Assembly (NCBI GenBank): GCA_963695405.1
Contig: CAVOGJ010000009.1
Span: 62,001-126,000 of the forward strand
DNA: 64,000 nt
Direction of reading: 5' to 3'
DNA from: CAVOGJ01 sp963695405
GTDB taxonomy: Bacteria; Planctomycetota; Planctomycetia; Pirellulales; Pirellulaceae
A program made the position numbers and the translations under genes. The notes under the pieces were generated by a model that had not been told where the DNA came from, ran no database searches, and saw nothing but the letters and a program-made list of their open reading frames with translations. Positions 47,274 to 56,636 of this stretch are shown here, one piece after another (position 1 is the stretch's first letter; each line of letters opens with the position of its first letter).

Positions 47274-49037
47274 CTACCCGGTATCAAGCATCGCCAGGTT
47301 CGGCGGTAGCTCGGTCAGTTGCTTGGCCATGAAGCGTTTCACCTGATCGGTGGTTTTTAGCTTCATGGCTCGGTGCAAGACCCATTCGGCATGGGGTTGA
47401 TGCACATGGCTGGCGAGCTCTTTGATGGACGGCACGAAGGCCGGGCTCATGCTGAAGCTGCGTAGCCCCATGCCCAGGAGCAAGACAAAGGCCCGTGTCT
47501 GGCCGGCCATTTCCCCGCAGAGTGTGACGGGGACCTCCGCTTCATTGCAGGCGTGAATGACGCGTGTCAGAATTCGCAGGACGGGCGGGCTGAGCGGTTG
47601 GCAGAGGTGGCTCACCTTGGGATTATCACGATCAGCGGCCATCAGGTACTGGACGAGATCGTTGGAACCGATGGAAACAAAATCGACCACGTCCAGCATC
47701 GTGTCGATGGAGACGGCCGCCGCGGGAACTTCCAGCATCATGCCCACCGGGATATCGGCATAATCGTGGCCTTCGACGTCGAGCTGTTTGGCGGCCTTGC
47801 GAACCATGCCGCGAACTTTACGCATTTCCTCGATGGTGGTGATCATGGGAAACATGATCCGTAATTTCCCCCCTTGTCTTTCCGCATGGGCGCCGGCCCG
47901 CAAGGCGGCGCGAATTTGCTTCAGGAAGAAGCCCGGATGCTCGAAGGAGAGTCGGATGCTCCGCCATCCCATAAAGGGATTGGCCTCCTGGTGGTTATGC
48001 CCCAGGTAAGCCACTGTTTTGTCACCACCGATGTCAAGCGTGCGGAGCGTTACATTGTGCGCCGGACTGGCGTCAATGATGTCGCGATAGGTGGTTAGCT
48101 GTTCTTCTTCATCGGGGACCGTGGGGTGGGTCAAGTAGAGATACTCGGTACGATAAAGTCCGATGCCCGATGCGCCCATGGCTGCCGCTGATTCAGCGTC
48201 GTTGAGACTGTTGATGTTCGCCAGAATCTCCAAGGGGACGCCGTCGGCCGTTTGCGCTGGTTGATCTCGATTGGCGGCCAGTTTGTCCTTCAGATTGACG
48301 AACTCTCGGGCGAGTTTACGGTAGGCGGCCAGCGTTTCAGGATTCGGGTTGGTGTGGACGTGGCCTTCGCGTCCATCCACGATGATCGTGTCACCGTTCT
48401 TGATGTGTTTCAGCAATCCGGCGACGCCTGAGACGGCAGGGATGCCGCGACTGCGGGCGATGATCGCCGCGTGCGAAGTTTGGCTGCCGCTCTGCGTAAC
48501 GATTGCCGCTACATCGGCCCCGCCAAGAGCTACGGCTTGCGAAGGGAGTAACTCGTCAGTGGCAATGATCAGCGGTCCCTCGAGTGGTGGCGAGTCGGAG
48601 ACAAGGACTTCGGACAGGTGAGCGCTCAAGCGGACGACAACGTCCCGCACGTCGGTTAGCCGCTCCTTGAGATATTGATCGTGCGTGCGGGCAAAGAGCG
48701 TGGTGTATTCGTCGAGCAGCCGGTGCAGGGCGGCTGCCGCGTTCAGCCGCTCCTCAACAATCCAAGTGCGAACCTTATTGCGAAAGGCAGAATCGCGGAG
48801 GATCGATTCATGGACGGCAAAGATGGCGGCTTCTTCGCGGCCGACCTGATACTCCACCTTACGACGGAGAGCCAGCAGGTCGGCGGCCGTCTTGTCGCAG
48901 GCGGTTTCATACCGTGCCAGCTCCGCTGAAATCTCGCGCTCTTCCAGCCGTTGCGTATTCGGACTAACGAAGATCTCCTTCAGGCAATAGGCGGTGCCCA
49001 CAGCGACTCCCGGCGAGACTGCAATTCCTCTAAGCAT
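47274..49037 (-). CDS. ptsI: Phosphoenolpyruvate-protein phosphotransferase (enzyme I)
   Basis: A 587-residue enzyme I that takes phosphate from PEP onto an active-site histidine (His189 in GSQTSHAAI) and passes it to HPr. The PEP-binding barrel shows YRTEYLYL, IGSNDLVQYLMAADRDNP and the conserved TLCGEMAG with Cys507. Length and domains (N-terminal phosphohistidine, C-terminal PEP-utilising) are complete. No ptsH or enzyme II lies nearby, so it may serve a nitrogen-type or regulatory PTS rather than sugar uptake. It is divergent from the fatty-acid mini-cluster. Confidence 0.93.
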   Translation of the reverse strand: MLRGIAVSPGVAVGTAYCLKEIFVSPNTQRLEEREISAELARYETACDKTAADLLALRRKVEYQVGREEAAIFAVHESILRDSAFRNKVRTWIVEERLNAAAALHRLLDEYTTLFARTHDQYLKERLTDVRDVVVRLSAHLSEVLVSDSPPLEGPLIIATDELLPSQAVALGGADVAAIVTQSGSQTSHAAIIARSRGIPAVSGVAGLLKHIKNGDTIIVDGREGHVHTNPNPETLAAYRKLAREFVNLKDKLAANRDQPAQTADGVPLEILANINSLNDAESAAAMGASGIGLYRTEYLYLTHPTVPDEEEQLTTYRDIIDASPAHNVTLRTLDIGGDKTVAYLGHNHQEANPFMGWRSIRLSFEHPGFFLKQIRAALRAGAHAERQGGKLRIMFPMITTIEEMRKVRGMVRKAAKQLDVEGHDYADIPVGMMLEVPAAAVSIDTMLDVVDFVSIGSNDLVQYLMAADRDNPKVSHLCQPLSPPVLRILTRVIHACNEAEVPVTLCGEMAGQTRAFVLLLGMGLRSFSMSPAFVPSIKELASHVHQPHAEWVLHRAMKLKTTDQVKRFMAKQLTELPPNLAMLDTG

Positions 49038-49208
49038 GCCGCGAATGTATCAGCGGCCCGGGGAACTGACAAAGGGCAGGGGCGGCCGGCGCCGCGGGCA
49101 GGATTCGCCCGTCGGTTTCCCGCCGGATGCCCCCAGCAGGCGGGCAAGTTGTTGTGGCTGGGGGATTTACGGAGCAAATCCGGACACGGAGGAAACGGGA
49201 AAGTCTGG

Positions 49209-49237
49209 TTGAGTAGGGATGCCTCAGTCGCTATACT
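49209..49237 (+). promoter_or_regulatory. Candidate promoter of the fatty-acid mini-cluster
   Basis: TTGAGT (49209-49214), a 17-base spacer and TATACT (49232-49237), about 75 bases upstream of the first dehydratase start. The -10 is one base from consensus. Confidence 0.55.
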
Positions 49238-49312
49238 TACGGGCTTTGCGAATCGCCCCAGGCAGTCCAGCGGTAGCCGGCGGACCGTCATGGCGGATGC
49301 CGTAGGTATGCA

Positions 49313-49807
49313 ATGGGATTTTCGCTGATAGATCGGATTGTCGAGCTAGACTCGGGCAAGAGCCTCACGGCCACCAAATGCCTGACCTTGGGGGAGGACT
49401 ATCTCCAGGACCATTTCCCGCTCTTTCCCGTGATGCCCGGCGTAATGATGCTCGAGGCGATGTATCAGGCCGCGGCCTGGTTACTGCGGGAACGAGACGA
49501 TTTTGCCTATAGCATGGTGTTGCTGAAGGAGGCACGGGCCGTTAAGTATTCCGGGTTTGTGTGCCCCGGGCAAACACTCGAAATTAACGTTCAGGTACAA
49601 AAAGAAGGCGACGAGGGCGTTTGGTTTAAGGCCCAGGGGGCCGTGGGCGACGAACCGTCCGTTAGTGCTCGATTGCTGCTGATTCGCTACAATCTGGCCG
49701 GTGAGACGCCGGAGCAAGCAATCACCGACGAATACATTAAAACGAGCATGAGGAGGAATTTTGGCATCTTGCGACCGACCATGCGTGCGGATTCGGCCCG
49801 TGCATGA
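49313..49807 (+). CDS. 3-hydroxyacyl-ACP dehydratase-like (FabZ/FabA hotdog)
   Basis: A 164-residue hotdog-fold dehydratase. DHFPLFPVMPGVMMLEAMYQ carries the catalytic His34 and acidic Glu48. It opens a cluster with an ACP, a second hotdog protein and a beta-ketoacyl-ACP synthase, so it probably dehydrates intermediates of a specialised acyl chain. A FabZ used in ordinary fatty-acid synthesis is the alternative. A strong promoter stands in front. Confidence 0.85.
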   Translation: MGFSLIDRIVELDSGKSLTATKCLTLGEDYLQDHFPLFPVMPGVMMLEAMYQAAAWLLRERDDFAYSMVLLKEARAVKYSGFVCPGQTLEINVQVQKEGDEGVWFKAQGAVGDEPSVSARLLLIRYNLAGETPEQAITDEYIKTSMRRNFGILRPTMRADSARA

Positions 49808-49922
49808 ACCCATCGGTCAGCGGTCTTGGACGCCATTCTTCCTAGGGGATTCTCATTCAATAGCAAACTGCCGGCTGTGGTACGGCGAACAGGCAAGACA
49901 TCATTGAGGGAGGTTAGGCAAC

Positions 49923-50318
49923 ATGCCGCCAACGAAAGACGAGATTTTTGAGAAGGTCCAGGGCGCACTTGTGGATGCGTTGGGTGTGGATGATGACGAA
50001 GTGACACGCGAAGCGACACTCGTGGGTGATTTGGGCGCCGAGTCGATCGACTTTCTCGATATCGTTTTCCGACTGGAAAAAGCCTTCGGTATCGAGATAC
50101 CGCGCGCCGAACTATTTCCGGAAGACATTTTGACGAACGCCGAGTACGTGACCGACGGCAAGGTGACTCCCTCAGGAATTGAGCAACTCAAGAAGCGGAT
50201 GCCGTTTGCAGACCTCTCCAAGTTTGAAACGAATCCGGAAGTACAGGAATTCGGAAATCTGCTCAGCGTTGCGGACATGTGTCGCTATATAGAATCCAAG
50301 GTCGTCAAGGCCACGTAA
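49923..50318 (+). CDS. Acyl carrier protein, extended form
   Basis: A 131-residue acyl carrier protein, about 50 residues longer than the housekeeping form. The 4'-phosphopantetheine site is Ser41 in LGAESIDFLDIVF. The extra C-terminal part (after about residue 75) contains PFADLSKFETNPEVQEFGN and ends in a helix resembling an ACP fourth helix. GAGGGAGG 9 bases before the ATG is a strong ribosome-binding site. It carries the growing chain for the neighbouring dehydratases and condensing enzyme. The extended form could serve a dedicated pathway. Confidence 0.86.
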   Translation: MPPTKDEIFEKVQGALVDALGVDDDEVTREATLVGDLGAESIDFLDIVFRLEKAFGIEIPRAELFPEDILTNAEYVTDGKVTPSGIEQLKKRMPFADLSKFETNPEVQEFGNLLSVADMCRYIESKVVKAT

Positions 50319-50747
50319 CCGCCGGACATCCCAGCCCTGGCGTGCCGCGAGACGTACAGTTTGGCCCAGTCGCTCCGCGTTCAGGCTGCCCGTCGCGTAG
50401 TCGCGACACGTCCGCCCGCGGTAAGACGAGCCGGAGCGAGTTTCGGACCGATCCGAGTTTCGATCCGCAAAGTGCCAACCGCCGGCGAGTCGTATCGGTA
50501 CAGCCGTTTCTCGCCGGGAGCGCTCGCCGATGGCGCTCACCGATGGCGCTCACCGATGGCGCTCACCAATGGCGCTCACCGATGGCGCTCACCGATGGTG
50601 CTAACCCATGGCGCTGATCGTTCACGGTATGCTGCTCCGGTTCACCCTCGCCGCTAGGCACCGCGTGCTCCGGTCGGCTTGGCGGGCGGCGTGGGGCTTC
50701 GTGACTTTCATTCGGGCAATCCGCATTTCCTCGGGGCAAGTTTCACC
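50319..50747. other. Intergenic region with tandem repeats
   Basis: About 430 bases between the ACP and second dehydratase genes without a credible gene. It contains the 13-base tandem repeat block listed separately. Confidence 0.6.
50527..50617 (+). repeat. Seven tandem copies of a 13-base unit
   Basis: CCGATGGCGCTCA repeats head to tail from 50527: copies 1, 2, 3 and 5 are perfect, copy 4 has CCA for CCG, and copies 6 and 7 carry two or three changes (50592-50617). The unit is not a multiple of three and lies outside genes. Confidence 0.9.
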
Positions 50748-51284
50748 ATGCGTTGGTTCTGGATCGATCGCTTTACAGAATTCGTGAGCGGCGAATATGC
50801 GGTGGCGATTAAGGCCGTGACTCTTGGCGAAGAGCACCTGCACGATTATCAGGCGGCGATGCCGATGCTGCCGCAGGCGCTCGTCGTGGAAGGCATTGCC
50901 CAAACGGCAGGTCTGCTCATGGGCGAATCGACCCAGTTTCAAGCGAAGCTTGTGTTGGCCAAGGTTTCGAAAGCGGTTTTCATGTCCGCCGCCCTGCCGG
51001 GAGACACCCTGACGTACCGCGCCGAGATTGAATCGCGCAACAACGACGGTGTTCGTATTCACGGTACCAGCCATATCGGTAGTCGATTACAGGCGGAGGT
51101 GGAGCTGTTTCTGGCCGTATTGGGCGATCGCTACGGGGATCAGCAGCTCTTCGTTCCCGCCGATTTTTGCCGCTTATTGCGGCTGCTGCGGCTTTATGAA
51201 GTTGGGCGTACGCCCGACGGAAAGCCTCTGCAAATCCCTCCATCGATGTTAGCATGGGAAATGGCCGGCGTGCCGAAAGACTGA
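50748..51284 (+). CDS. Second hotdog-fold dehydratase-like protein (FabA/FabZ type)
   Basis: A 178-residue hotdog protein. The region HLHDYQAAMPMLPQALVVEG carries a candidate catalytic His (His32) and Glu48 but in an altered setting compared with FabZ (PVMPG replaced by PMLPQ). Its place between ACP and KAS II suggests it works on the same chain, possibly as dehydratase or isomerase (FabA-like) or as a non-catalytic partner. ATG at 50748 is preferred because it gives the family N-terminus; the open frame extends 23 codons upstream. Confidence 0.8.
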   Translation: MRWFWIDRFTEFVSGEYAVAIKAVTLGEEHLHDYQAAMPMLPQALVVEGIAQTAGLLMGESTQFQAKLVLAKVSKAVFMSAALPGDTLTYRAEIESRNNDGVRIHGTSHIGSRLQAEVELFLAVLGDRYGDQQLFVPADFCRLLRLLRLYEVGRTPDGKPLQIPPSMLAWEMAGVPKD

Positions 51285-51370
51285 CGGCGAGTTGGGGTCC
51301 GCACGGAAAGCGGCCATCCAACATCGCGACTCGAATCACCGGCTCTCACCCTCACACCAGGTATGCATCC

Positions 51371-52652
51371 ATGAGACGAAGAGTTGTCGTTACCGGCGTC
51401 GGTTGTGTGAACCCCATGGGACACGATGTCGAGACCGTCTGGAAACGCCTGCTCAGCAGGTGAATCGGGCGTCGCCGAGACCACCGCCTTTGATGCCAGC
51501 GCTTTTCCCACTCGGATTGCCGCCGAAGTAAAGAATTGGGATATCGGCCTCGCGGGCGAGGACCCCCAACTATGGAAGCATCGAGGTTGGCACACGCAAA
51601 TGGCGGCCGGAGCCGCCAAACAGGCGGTACAGTTCAGCGGCGTCATGGACGTAATCCAGGATCCAACTCGGTTTGGTGTCTACTTGGGGAGTGGTGAAGG
51701 ACGCCAGGACTTCGATTCGTTCTCCAAGATGATGGTGGCAGCTCTTTCCCAAGGCGAATTCGACATGGGTCGCTTCACGCAATGCGGCCAAGCCGTTCTG
51801 GATCCTGTGTTTGAGGTCGAGCAGGAGCCCAATATGCCGGCCGGCCATCTGGCGGGGATGTTCGATGCCCAGGGGCCGAACGCGAATTGCCTGACAGCCT
51901 GCGCCGCCAGCAGCCAGGCGGTTGGCGAGGCAACCGAAATCATCCGACGGGGCGAAGCCGATATCATGCTTTCAGGAGGTACGCATAGCATGATTCACCC
52001 CCTGGGCGTCACCGGTTTTAACTTGCTTACTGCCTTGTCGACGCGGAACGAGGATCCGACGAAGGCTTCGCGGCCGTTTGATCGACTGCGGGATGGCTTT
52101 GTGTTGGGAGAAGGGGCAGCCATGGTCGTGCTGGAAGAGTACGAACATGCCCGGCAGCGTGGTGCTCACATTTTCGGTGAGATCCTGGGCTACGGGTCAA
52201 CGGCGGATGCCTATCGCATTACCGATATTCATCCGGAAGGGCGCGGCGCCATTGGCTGTATTCGCATGGCACTCGACGACGCGGGACTCGACCCGTCTGC
52301 GATCGATTACGTGAACGCCCACGGAACGAGTACCACGGTGAATGACAAAGTCGAGACGAGGGCCTGTAAAGCCGTTTTCGGTGAGGACGCTGCACACACG
52401 CCGGTCTCCAGCACCAAGAGCATGATGGGGCATCTGATTGCCGCGGCCGGAGTTACCGAATTGATTGTCTGCCTGCTGGCGATTCGCGACGGGGTCCTGC
52501 CCGCCACCATCAATTACGAGAACCCAGATCCGGAGTGCGACTTGGACTATGTGCCCAATGAGGCCCGTCCCGCTCGCTGCAGCGTTGCCCTTTCCAACAG
52601 CTTTGGTTTCGGCGGTCAAAACATTTCCCTGGTGGTCGGACGCCTGCGCTGA
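51371..52652 (+). CDS. fabF: 3-oxoacyl-ACP synthase II (KAS II), one frameshift near the start
   Basis: A condensing enzyme that extends acyl-ACP with malonyl-ACP. The N-terminus RRRVVVTGVGCVNPMGHD starts at 51371; at 51455-51460 (CTC AGC AGG TGA) the frame meets a stop, and a +1 shift continues GESGVAETTAFDAS, giving LLSGESGV as in homologues. The span has one extra base; after correction about 426 residues. The catalytic Cys is in NCLTACAASSQA, with histidines in VNAHGTST and KSMMGHLIAAAG. It closes the cluster of dehydratase, ACP, dehydratase and KAS. An insertion error or a real +1 event are both possible. Confidence 0.88.
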
Positions 52653-52699
52653 ATCCGCCACGCGTGCTTTGACTCGCCGGTTCCCTTCCACCGTGCGTA

Positions 52700-53449
52700 C
52701 TAAGGTCCGATGCTCGGCGGATTGGCCATGAGAAAGTCTCGCGGCCCCCGGGTCGTGTAGTAGGGGTACATGACGGCTCCCCTGGTCGGTCCCTGGGAAT
52801 GTCCACAGCCTCCTCCCGCACACATTTCGGCCGCCTTCCCGATCACTCCCTGGTGACCTTGGTGGCGTTCCCGATGTCTGGCCAAGGCCAGGCCACATCG
52901 CGGACAACCTCCCATGCCGGCGTGGATGCCTCCGCCACAGCGGGGGCAGGCCTCCATCCCTTCATCGCCGCCATAGGAATCATCGGGTCCCATGGTGGCG
53001 TACCCATCCCGTGGCATCGGCCGAGCGGGCAGGGAGTGTCCCCGTTTCAGCGAGCTGCCGTCAATAATGGGTGCAAAATTACCATCGGCGCTCGAACCGT
53101 CATGGTCGCCGCACGGTCCTCCGCCCGCACAGCCCCCGGTCGATTGGATGCCGCAATTCGGGTCGCGATAGCAGGTCGATTCAAGACCACAACCAGGGCC
53201 CCCGGCACACGTCGAGCAATGCTCGAGGCCACAACCGGCATCACCCCAGGATGCGGAACAGTTGCCTTGGCAGGTAGCGCATTCGTGCGCTCCTCCTTCC
53301 CACAGCTGCCGGCCCGGCGGTTGGGAACAGTCGACGCCCCCGCAATACCCCGAGCCACCGGGAAGGGATGAGTTTGCGGGCGAGAAACAACGACACCCTA
53401 GTGTCATTGTCAGGCTGAGAGCGAGAAACATCGCGAGACAAGTCTTCAT
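52700..53449 (-). CDS. Cysteine-rich putative lipoprotein with a C-terminal RGPRDF motif
   Basis: A 249-residue protein with a signal peptide (AMFLALSLTMTLGC; Cys19 as possible lipid site, imperfect lipobox) and many Cys/Gly-rich segments such as GCGLEHCSTCAGGPGC and CPRCGGGIHAGMGGCPRCG, the latter like a zinc ribbon. It ends YYTTRGPRDFLMANPPSIG, a tail I recall from many planctomycete exported proteins. The role is unknown. ATG at 53449 is chosen because the signal peptide follows directly; the open frame extends 41 codons upstream. Convergent with fabF and divergent from floA. Confidence 0.7.
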   Translation of the reverse strand: MKTCLAMFLALSLTMTLGCRCFSPANSSLPGGSGYCGGVDCSQPPGRQLWEGGAHECATCQGNCSASWGDAGCGLEHCSTCAGGPGCGLESTCYRDPNCGIQSTGGCAGGGPCGDHDGSSADGNFAPIIDGSSLKRGHSLPARPMPRDGYATMGPDDSYGGDEGMEACPRCGGGIHAGMGGCPRCGLALARHRERHQGHQGVIGKAAEMCAGGGCGHSQGPTRGAVMYPYYTTRGPRDFLMANPPSIGP

Positions 53450-53799
53450 CGGAAGGGCAATCCTTTTCTGGGTCCAAAGGCGTTGGCTGGCGCAGCGGCA
53501 ACATCGGGGCGGCATGCCGACCATACCGGACCGTCGCGGGAGACGGTCCCCAGGTATCTTCGACCGCGACAACCCTTCAATTGAACAAAGTCAATACAAA
53601 TGTCACCGGCGGGGCATACGGAGTAACCCGAAGAGCCAAATAGTCCAACCTGCGGCCGCACGGTTTGCCCAGTCAGAATATCCTGCCACTGGTGGCTCAG
53701 CATCCGCCTGCGGTAAAATCATCACAACGGCGGCGAGCCTCGTCGCCAGCCCCCATCAAGCCTGCTGCGCGAGCAGCGAGTTCTATCAGGAATCCAACC
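53450..53799. other. Intergenic region upstream of floA
   Basis: About 350 bases between the divergent lipoprotein and floA genes with no credible gene. A TAAAAT hexamer (53714-53719) lacks a convincing partner. Confidence 0.5.
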
Positions 53800-54790
53800 A
53801 TGCACCTCATGTCTCCCATGGTCGGTTTGCTCACCAGCAGCCAAATCAGCCTGCTTGTCATTTCCATCCTGGCGCTGCTGTTCCTGTTCCTTGTGATTGT
53901 CTTGATGATCTATGGCAAGCTTTGGATTCAAGCTTACATGTCGGGTGCGGACGTCTCGTTCCTGTCGCTAGTCGGGATGGGATTTCGCCAGGTGAATTCG
54001 AGCACGATTGTGAACGCCAAGGTAATGGCGGCGCAAGCGGGGCTGAGCATTGATCGGCGTGACGGCATTTCGACGTCCCGCCTGGAAGCTCATTACCTCG
54101 CGGGAGGAGATGTCATGGGAGTGATTCACGCCATTATCGCAGCGCAGCGAGCCGGGATCGATCTGGATTTCGACCGCGCGGCGGCTATCAACCTTGCCGG
54201 CCGGGACGTGCTTGTCGCGGTGCGCACCAGCGTTCATCCCAAGGTCATCGACTGTCCCGATCCGCGTCGCAGCGGCAAGACGACACTCAGCGCCATTTGC
54301 AGGAACGGTGTCGAGCTGAAAATTAGGGCACGAGTAACCGTGCGAACGAACCTGGAGCAGCTCATTGGTGGGGCGACGGAAGAGACGATTATTGCTCGTG
54401 TGGGAGAGGGAATCATTACATCGATTGGTTCATCGGCAAGTCACCTTGACGTTCTGGAAAACCCGGACCGGATATCGACAGCCGTTCTATCGCGCAGGAC
54501 TCGATGCGCATACGGCCTATGAAATCGTCTCGATCGATATTGCCGACATCGATGTGGGCGAGAACATCGGCGCTCGCCTGCAAGCAGATCAGGCGGAAGC
54601 CGACACGCGAGTAGCACGCGCGAAGGCCGAGCAGCGTCGTGCCGAGGCGGTGGCACATGAGCAAGCCATGAAGGCACGTGTGGCGGCCAACCGCTCGCAA
54701 TTGGTCCTGGCGGAAGCGGAAGTGCCCAAAGCCATGGCGGCTGCCTTTCGGCAAGGCAATCTCAATCTCCCCCGCAACGGCGAGGGATAA
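53800..54790 (+). CDS. floA: Flotillin-like protein FloA, one frameshift near the C-terminus
   Basis: A membrane-raft scaffold protein with an N-terminal hairpin membrane segment (about 15-35) and SPFH domain. The first part runs to DRISTAVLSR; at 54493-54499 the frame breaks, and a +1 shift gives GLDAHTAYEIVSIDIADIDVGENIGARLQ, the near-invariant FloA C-terminal region. The skipped base falls on an AGG codon (CGC AGG A to CGC GGA). After correction about 329 residues, the usual length. AGGAA lies before the ATG at 53800. The last 29 bases overlap the convergent coiled-coil gene. Confidence 0.9.
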
Positions 54791-56636
54791 TTTGCATTGC
54801 AGCTTTTTCAGGCAGCGCGATTCTCTTGCATTTCCAGTTGCAAGGCACGCGCTGGGCGACCCAGCCGTCCCGCGTAATCTGATCCTCCAGGTCGATCAAG
54901 TTCGAAAACGAGTCAATGGTCGTCTCATTCCAGTTCATGATCTGCTCGTAGGAGTAAACTCCGACCTGGTTCAGCTTCTGCTCCAAGGCCTCGCCGATGC
55001 CCGCGATTCGTTGCAAGTCGTCTCTCTCCGCCGGAGGCGCGGAATAGACCATACCCAAGACCGGGTGACGGTGAAGTTGAGCCGCGGCCGCGAGCGGCAT
55101 ATCGTACTTGTGGATGGTGATGATATCCGATTCCTCCTGCGCCGCTTCCTTGTTGTAGGCAGCGGACCGCAATCGTTCGGCATGTGATCTCAACGAATTC
55201 TGCACGACGGTCTGCCGTTGCAGCAATGACTCTAGCGATTGCGAGTCTTCCCGTAGCTGCTCTAGCGTATCGATGTGTGTGCGCAATGTCTGTTCCAGCG
55301 CGTTTCGTTCCGCACGCTCTCGCTCTAGCTGCGTTAGTAGCCGGTCTCTCTCGACCCGCAGTTTTCGTACCGCCGCGTCGTTGTTTGTGATCTCCTGTTC
55401 ATAGCGGTGAACCGATCCAGTGAGTTCCGCCACACGCCGCTCCGACCGCATCACTGCCGTCTTTAACTCATCTCGCTCCGTTTCGGCAGCGTCCATACGC
55501 GACGTCAGGCCGGTCAATTCCCGTTCCCGTTGCTCCTGCAGCTTTCGTGACTCGGCCAGCTCGTCACGCAATGCTGCCAGCCGTTCCTCTGTCTCGGCTG
55601 CCGTGGCGACAAGTCGCCGCAGTCGCTCGTTTTCCTCCTGCTCTCGAAGCAGTCCGGTGACGACTTCCTCTTTCTCGGCACGCAGACCGCGTAAACGTTC
55701 CTTCTGTTCATCCAGCGACTCGCTCAACTGGTTCCGCAACGCCAGCAACTCGACCTCGTGCTCTTGCCGCAAGGTATCGACTTCCTCTTTTGCCGTGACG
55801 CCCAGCCGACGGAGTTCCTCGGCGTACTTACGGATGCGAGAGGCATCTGCCTCGGTTTGCTGCCGCGATCGGTCCAGCTGACTCGTCAACGTGCTGCTGG
55901 TCGCTGCCTGAGCCGCAATCGCCCGATCCCGCTCCTCGCGGACGGTGCCTAGTTCGCTTTGCAGCTGACCGGCTTTTGCCTGCAGGGCCGCAAGTTCATC
56001 GGAAAGTTCCCGGCGAGCCCGTTGCTCATCCCTGATCTGCTGCTCGAGCTTGGCTCGTTGCCGTGCAGAATTCTCCAGCGCCATGCTGACTTGGAGTTTT
56101 TCCTGGTCGATCGATTCGGTTTCACTTCGTAACATCTCGAGCTCTTGACGCGCCAGTTCCACTTCGTGACGAGCTCTGTCAACTTCCTCTCGCGAGGTGT
56201 GCAAGTCTTGCGAACGGGTTCGCAATTCGTCCTGCAAGCCTGCCAGCAATTCCCGCGATTCGGCAAGCTCTGCCTCCAGGGCCTCGCGGTCGCGGGTCGA
56301 CGCTTCCGCCGACACGCTCGTGGCTGCACTCTGCTCCAACTGCTTCATCCGCACTCGCTGCTCGTGCAGTTTTTCCTCACGCTCGTCGAGTGCGACCTTG
56401 AGACTGTCGTACCCCTGCACGATCCGCTCGTACTCCTCGCGAAGATGCGCACCATCCGCCTGCTCTCGAGCAATCGCATCCTGAAGCGTGCGCGTGCGCT
56501 CCACCCAGTCGCCGACCGCGTTCGGGTCATCTGCGTGGGCCTGATCCTTGCCGTACCACAAAGCGTACCGCAGCGCGATGCCGGCCAGGATCGTCAAGAT
56601 GATGGTGAATAGTGGGCCTGTGAGGAGTTGAGACAC
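54762..56636 (-). CDS. Membrane-anchored coiled-coil protein with a C-terminal helix-hairpin-helix domain
   Basis: About 624 residues: an N-terminal hydrophobic segment (PLFTIILTILAGIALRYALW), a very long coiled coil rich in Glu/Arg/Leu/Gln (about 40-525), and a C-terminal domain with DDLQRIAGIGEALEQKLNQV (about 550-569) and ITRDGWVAQ, typical of the helix-hairpin-helix module found at the ends of several planctomycete proteins. The GTG at 56636 with GGAGAG upstream is the likely start; ATG at 56696 would add 20 residues. Divergent from another coiled-coil gene of similar plan. Suggests structural or DNA/complex-tethering functions. Confidence 0.75.
   Translation of the reverse strand: MSQLLTGPLFTIILTILAGIALRYALWYGKDQAHADDPNAVGDWVERTRTLQDAIAREQADGAHLREEYERIVQGYDSLKVALDEREEKLHEQRVRMKQLEQSAATSVSAEASTRDREALEAELAESRELLAGLQDELRTRSQDLHTSREEVDRARHEVELARQELEMLRSETESIDQEKLQVSMALENSARQRAKLEQQIRDEQRARRELSDELAALQAKAGQLQSELGTVREERDRAIAAQAATSSTLTSQLDRSRQQTEADASRIRKYAEELRRLGVTAKEEVDTLRQEHEVELLALRNQLSESLDEQKERLRGLRAEKEEVVTGLLREQEENERLRRLVATAAETEERLAALRDELAESRKLQEQRERELTGLTSRMDAAETERDELKTAVMRSERRVAELTGSVHRYEQEITNNDAAVRKLRVERDRLLTQLERERAERNALEQTLRTHIDTLEQLREDSQSLESLLQRQTVVQNSLRSHAERLRSAAYNKEAAQEESDIITIHKYDMPLAAAAQLHRHPVLGMVYSAPPAERDDLQRIAGIGEALEQKLNQVGVYSYEQIMNWNETTIDSFSNLIDLEDQITRDGWVAQRVPCNWKCKRIALPEKAAMQIIPRRCGGD

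Noticed and set aside
50527..50617. CRISPR array
   Set aside because: Units are only 13 bases long with no spacers; it is a simple tandem repeat.
53262..54053. Plus-strand frame of 263 codons overlapping the lipoprotein and floA
   Set aside because: Crosses two better-supported genes and has a composition typical of an out-of-frame read.
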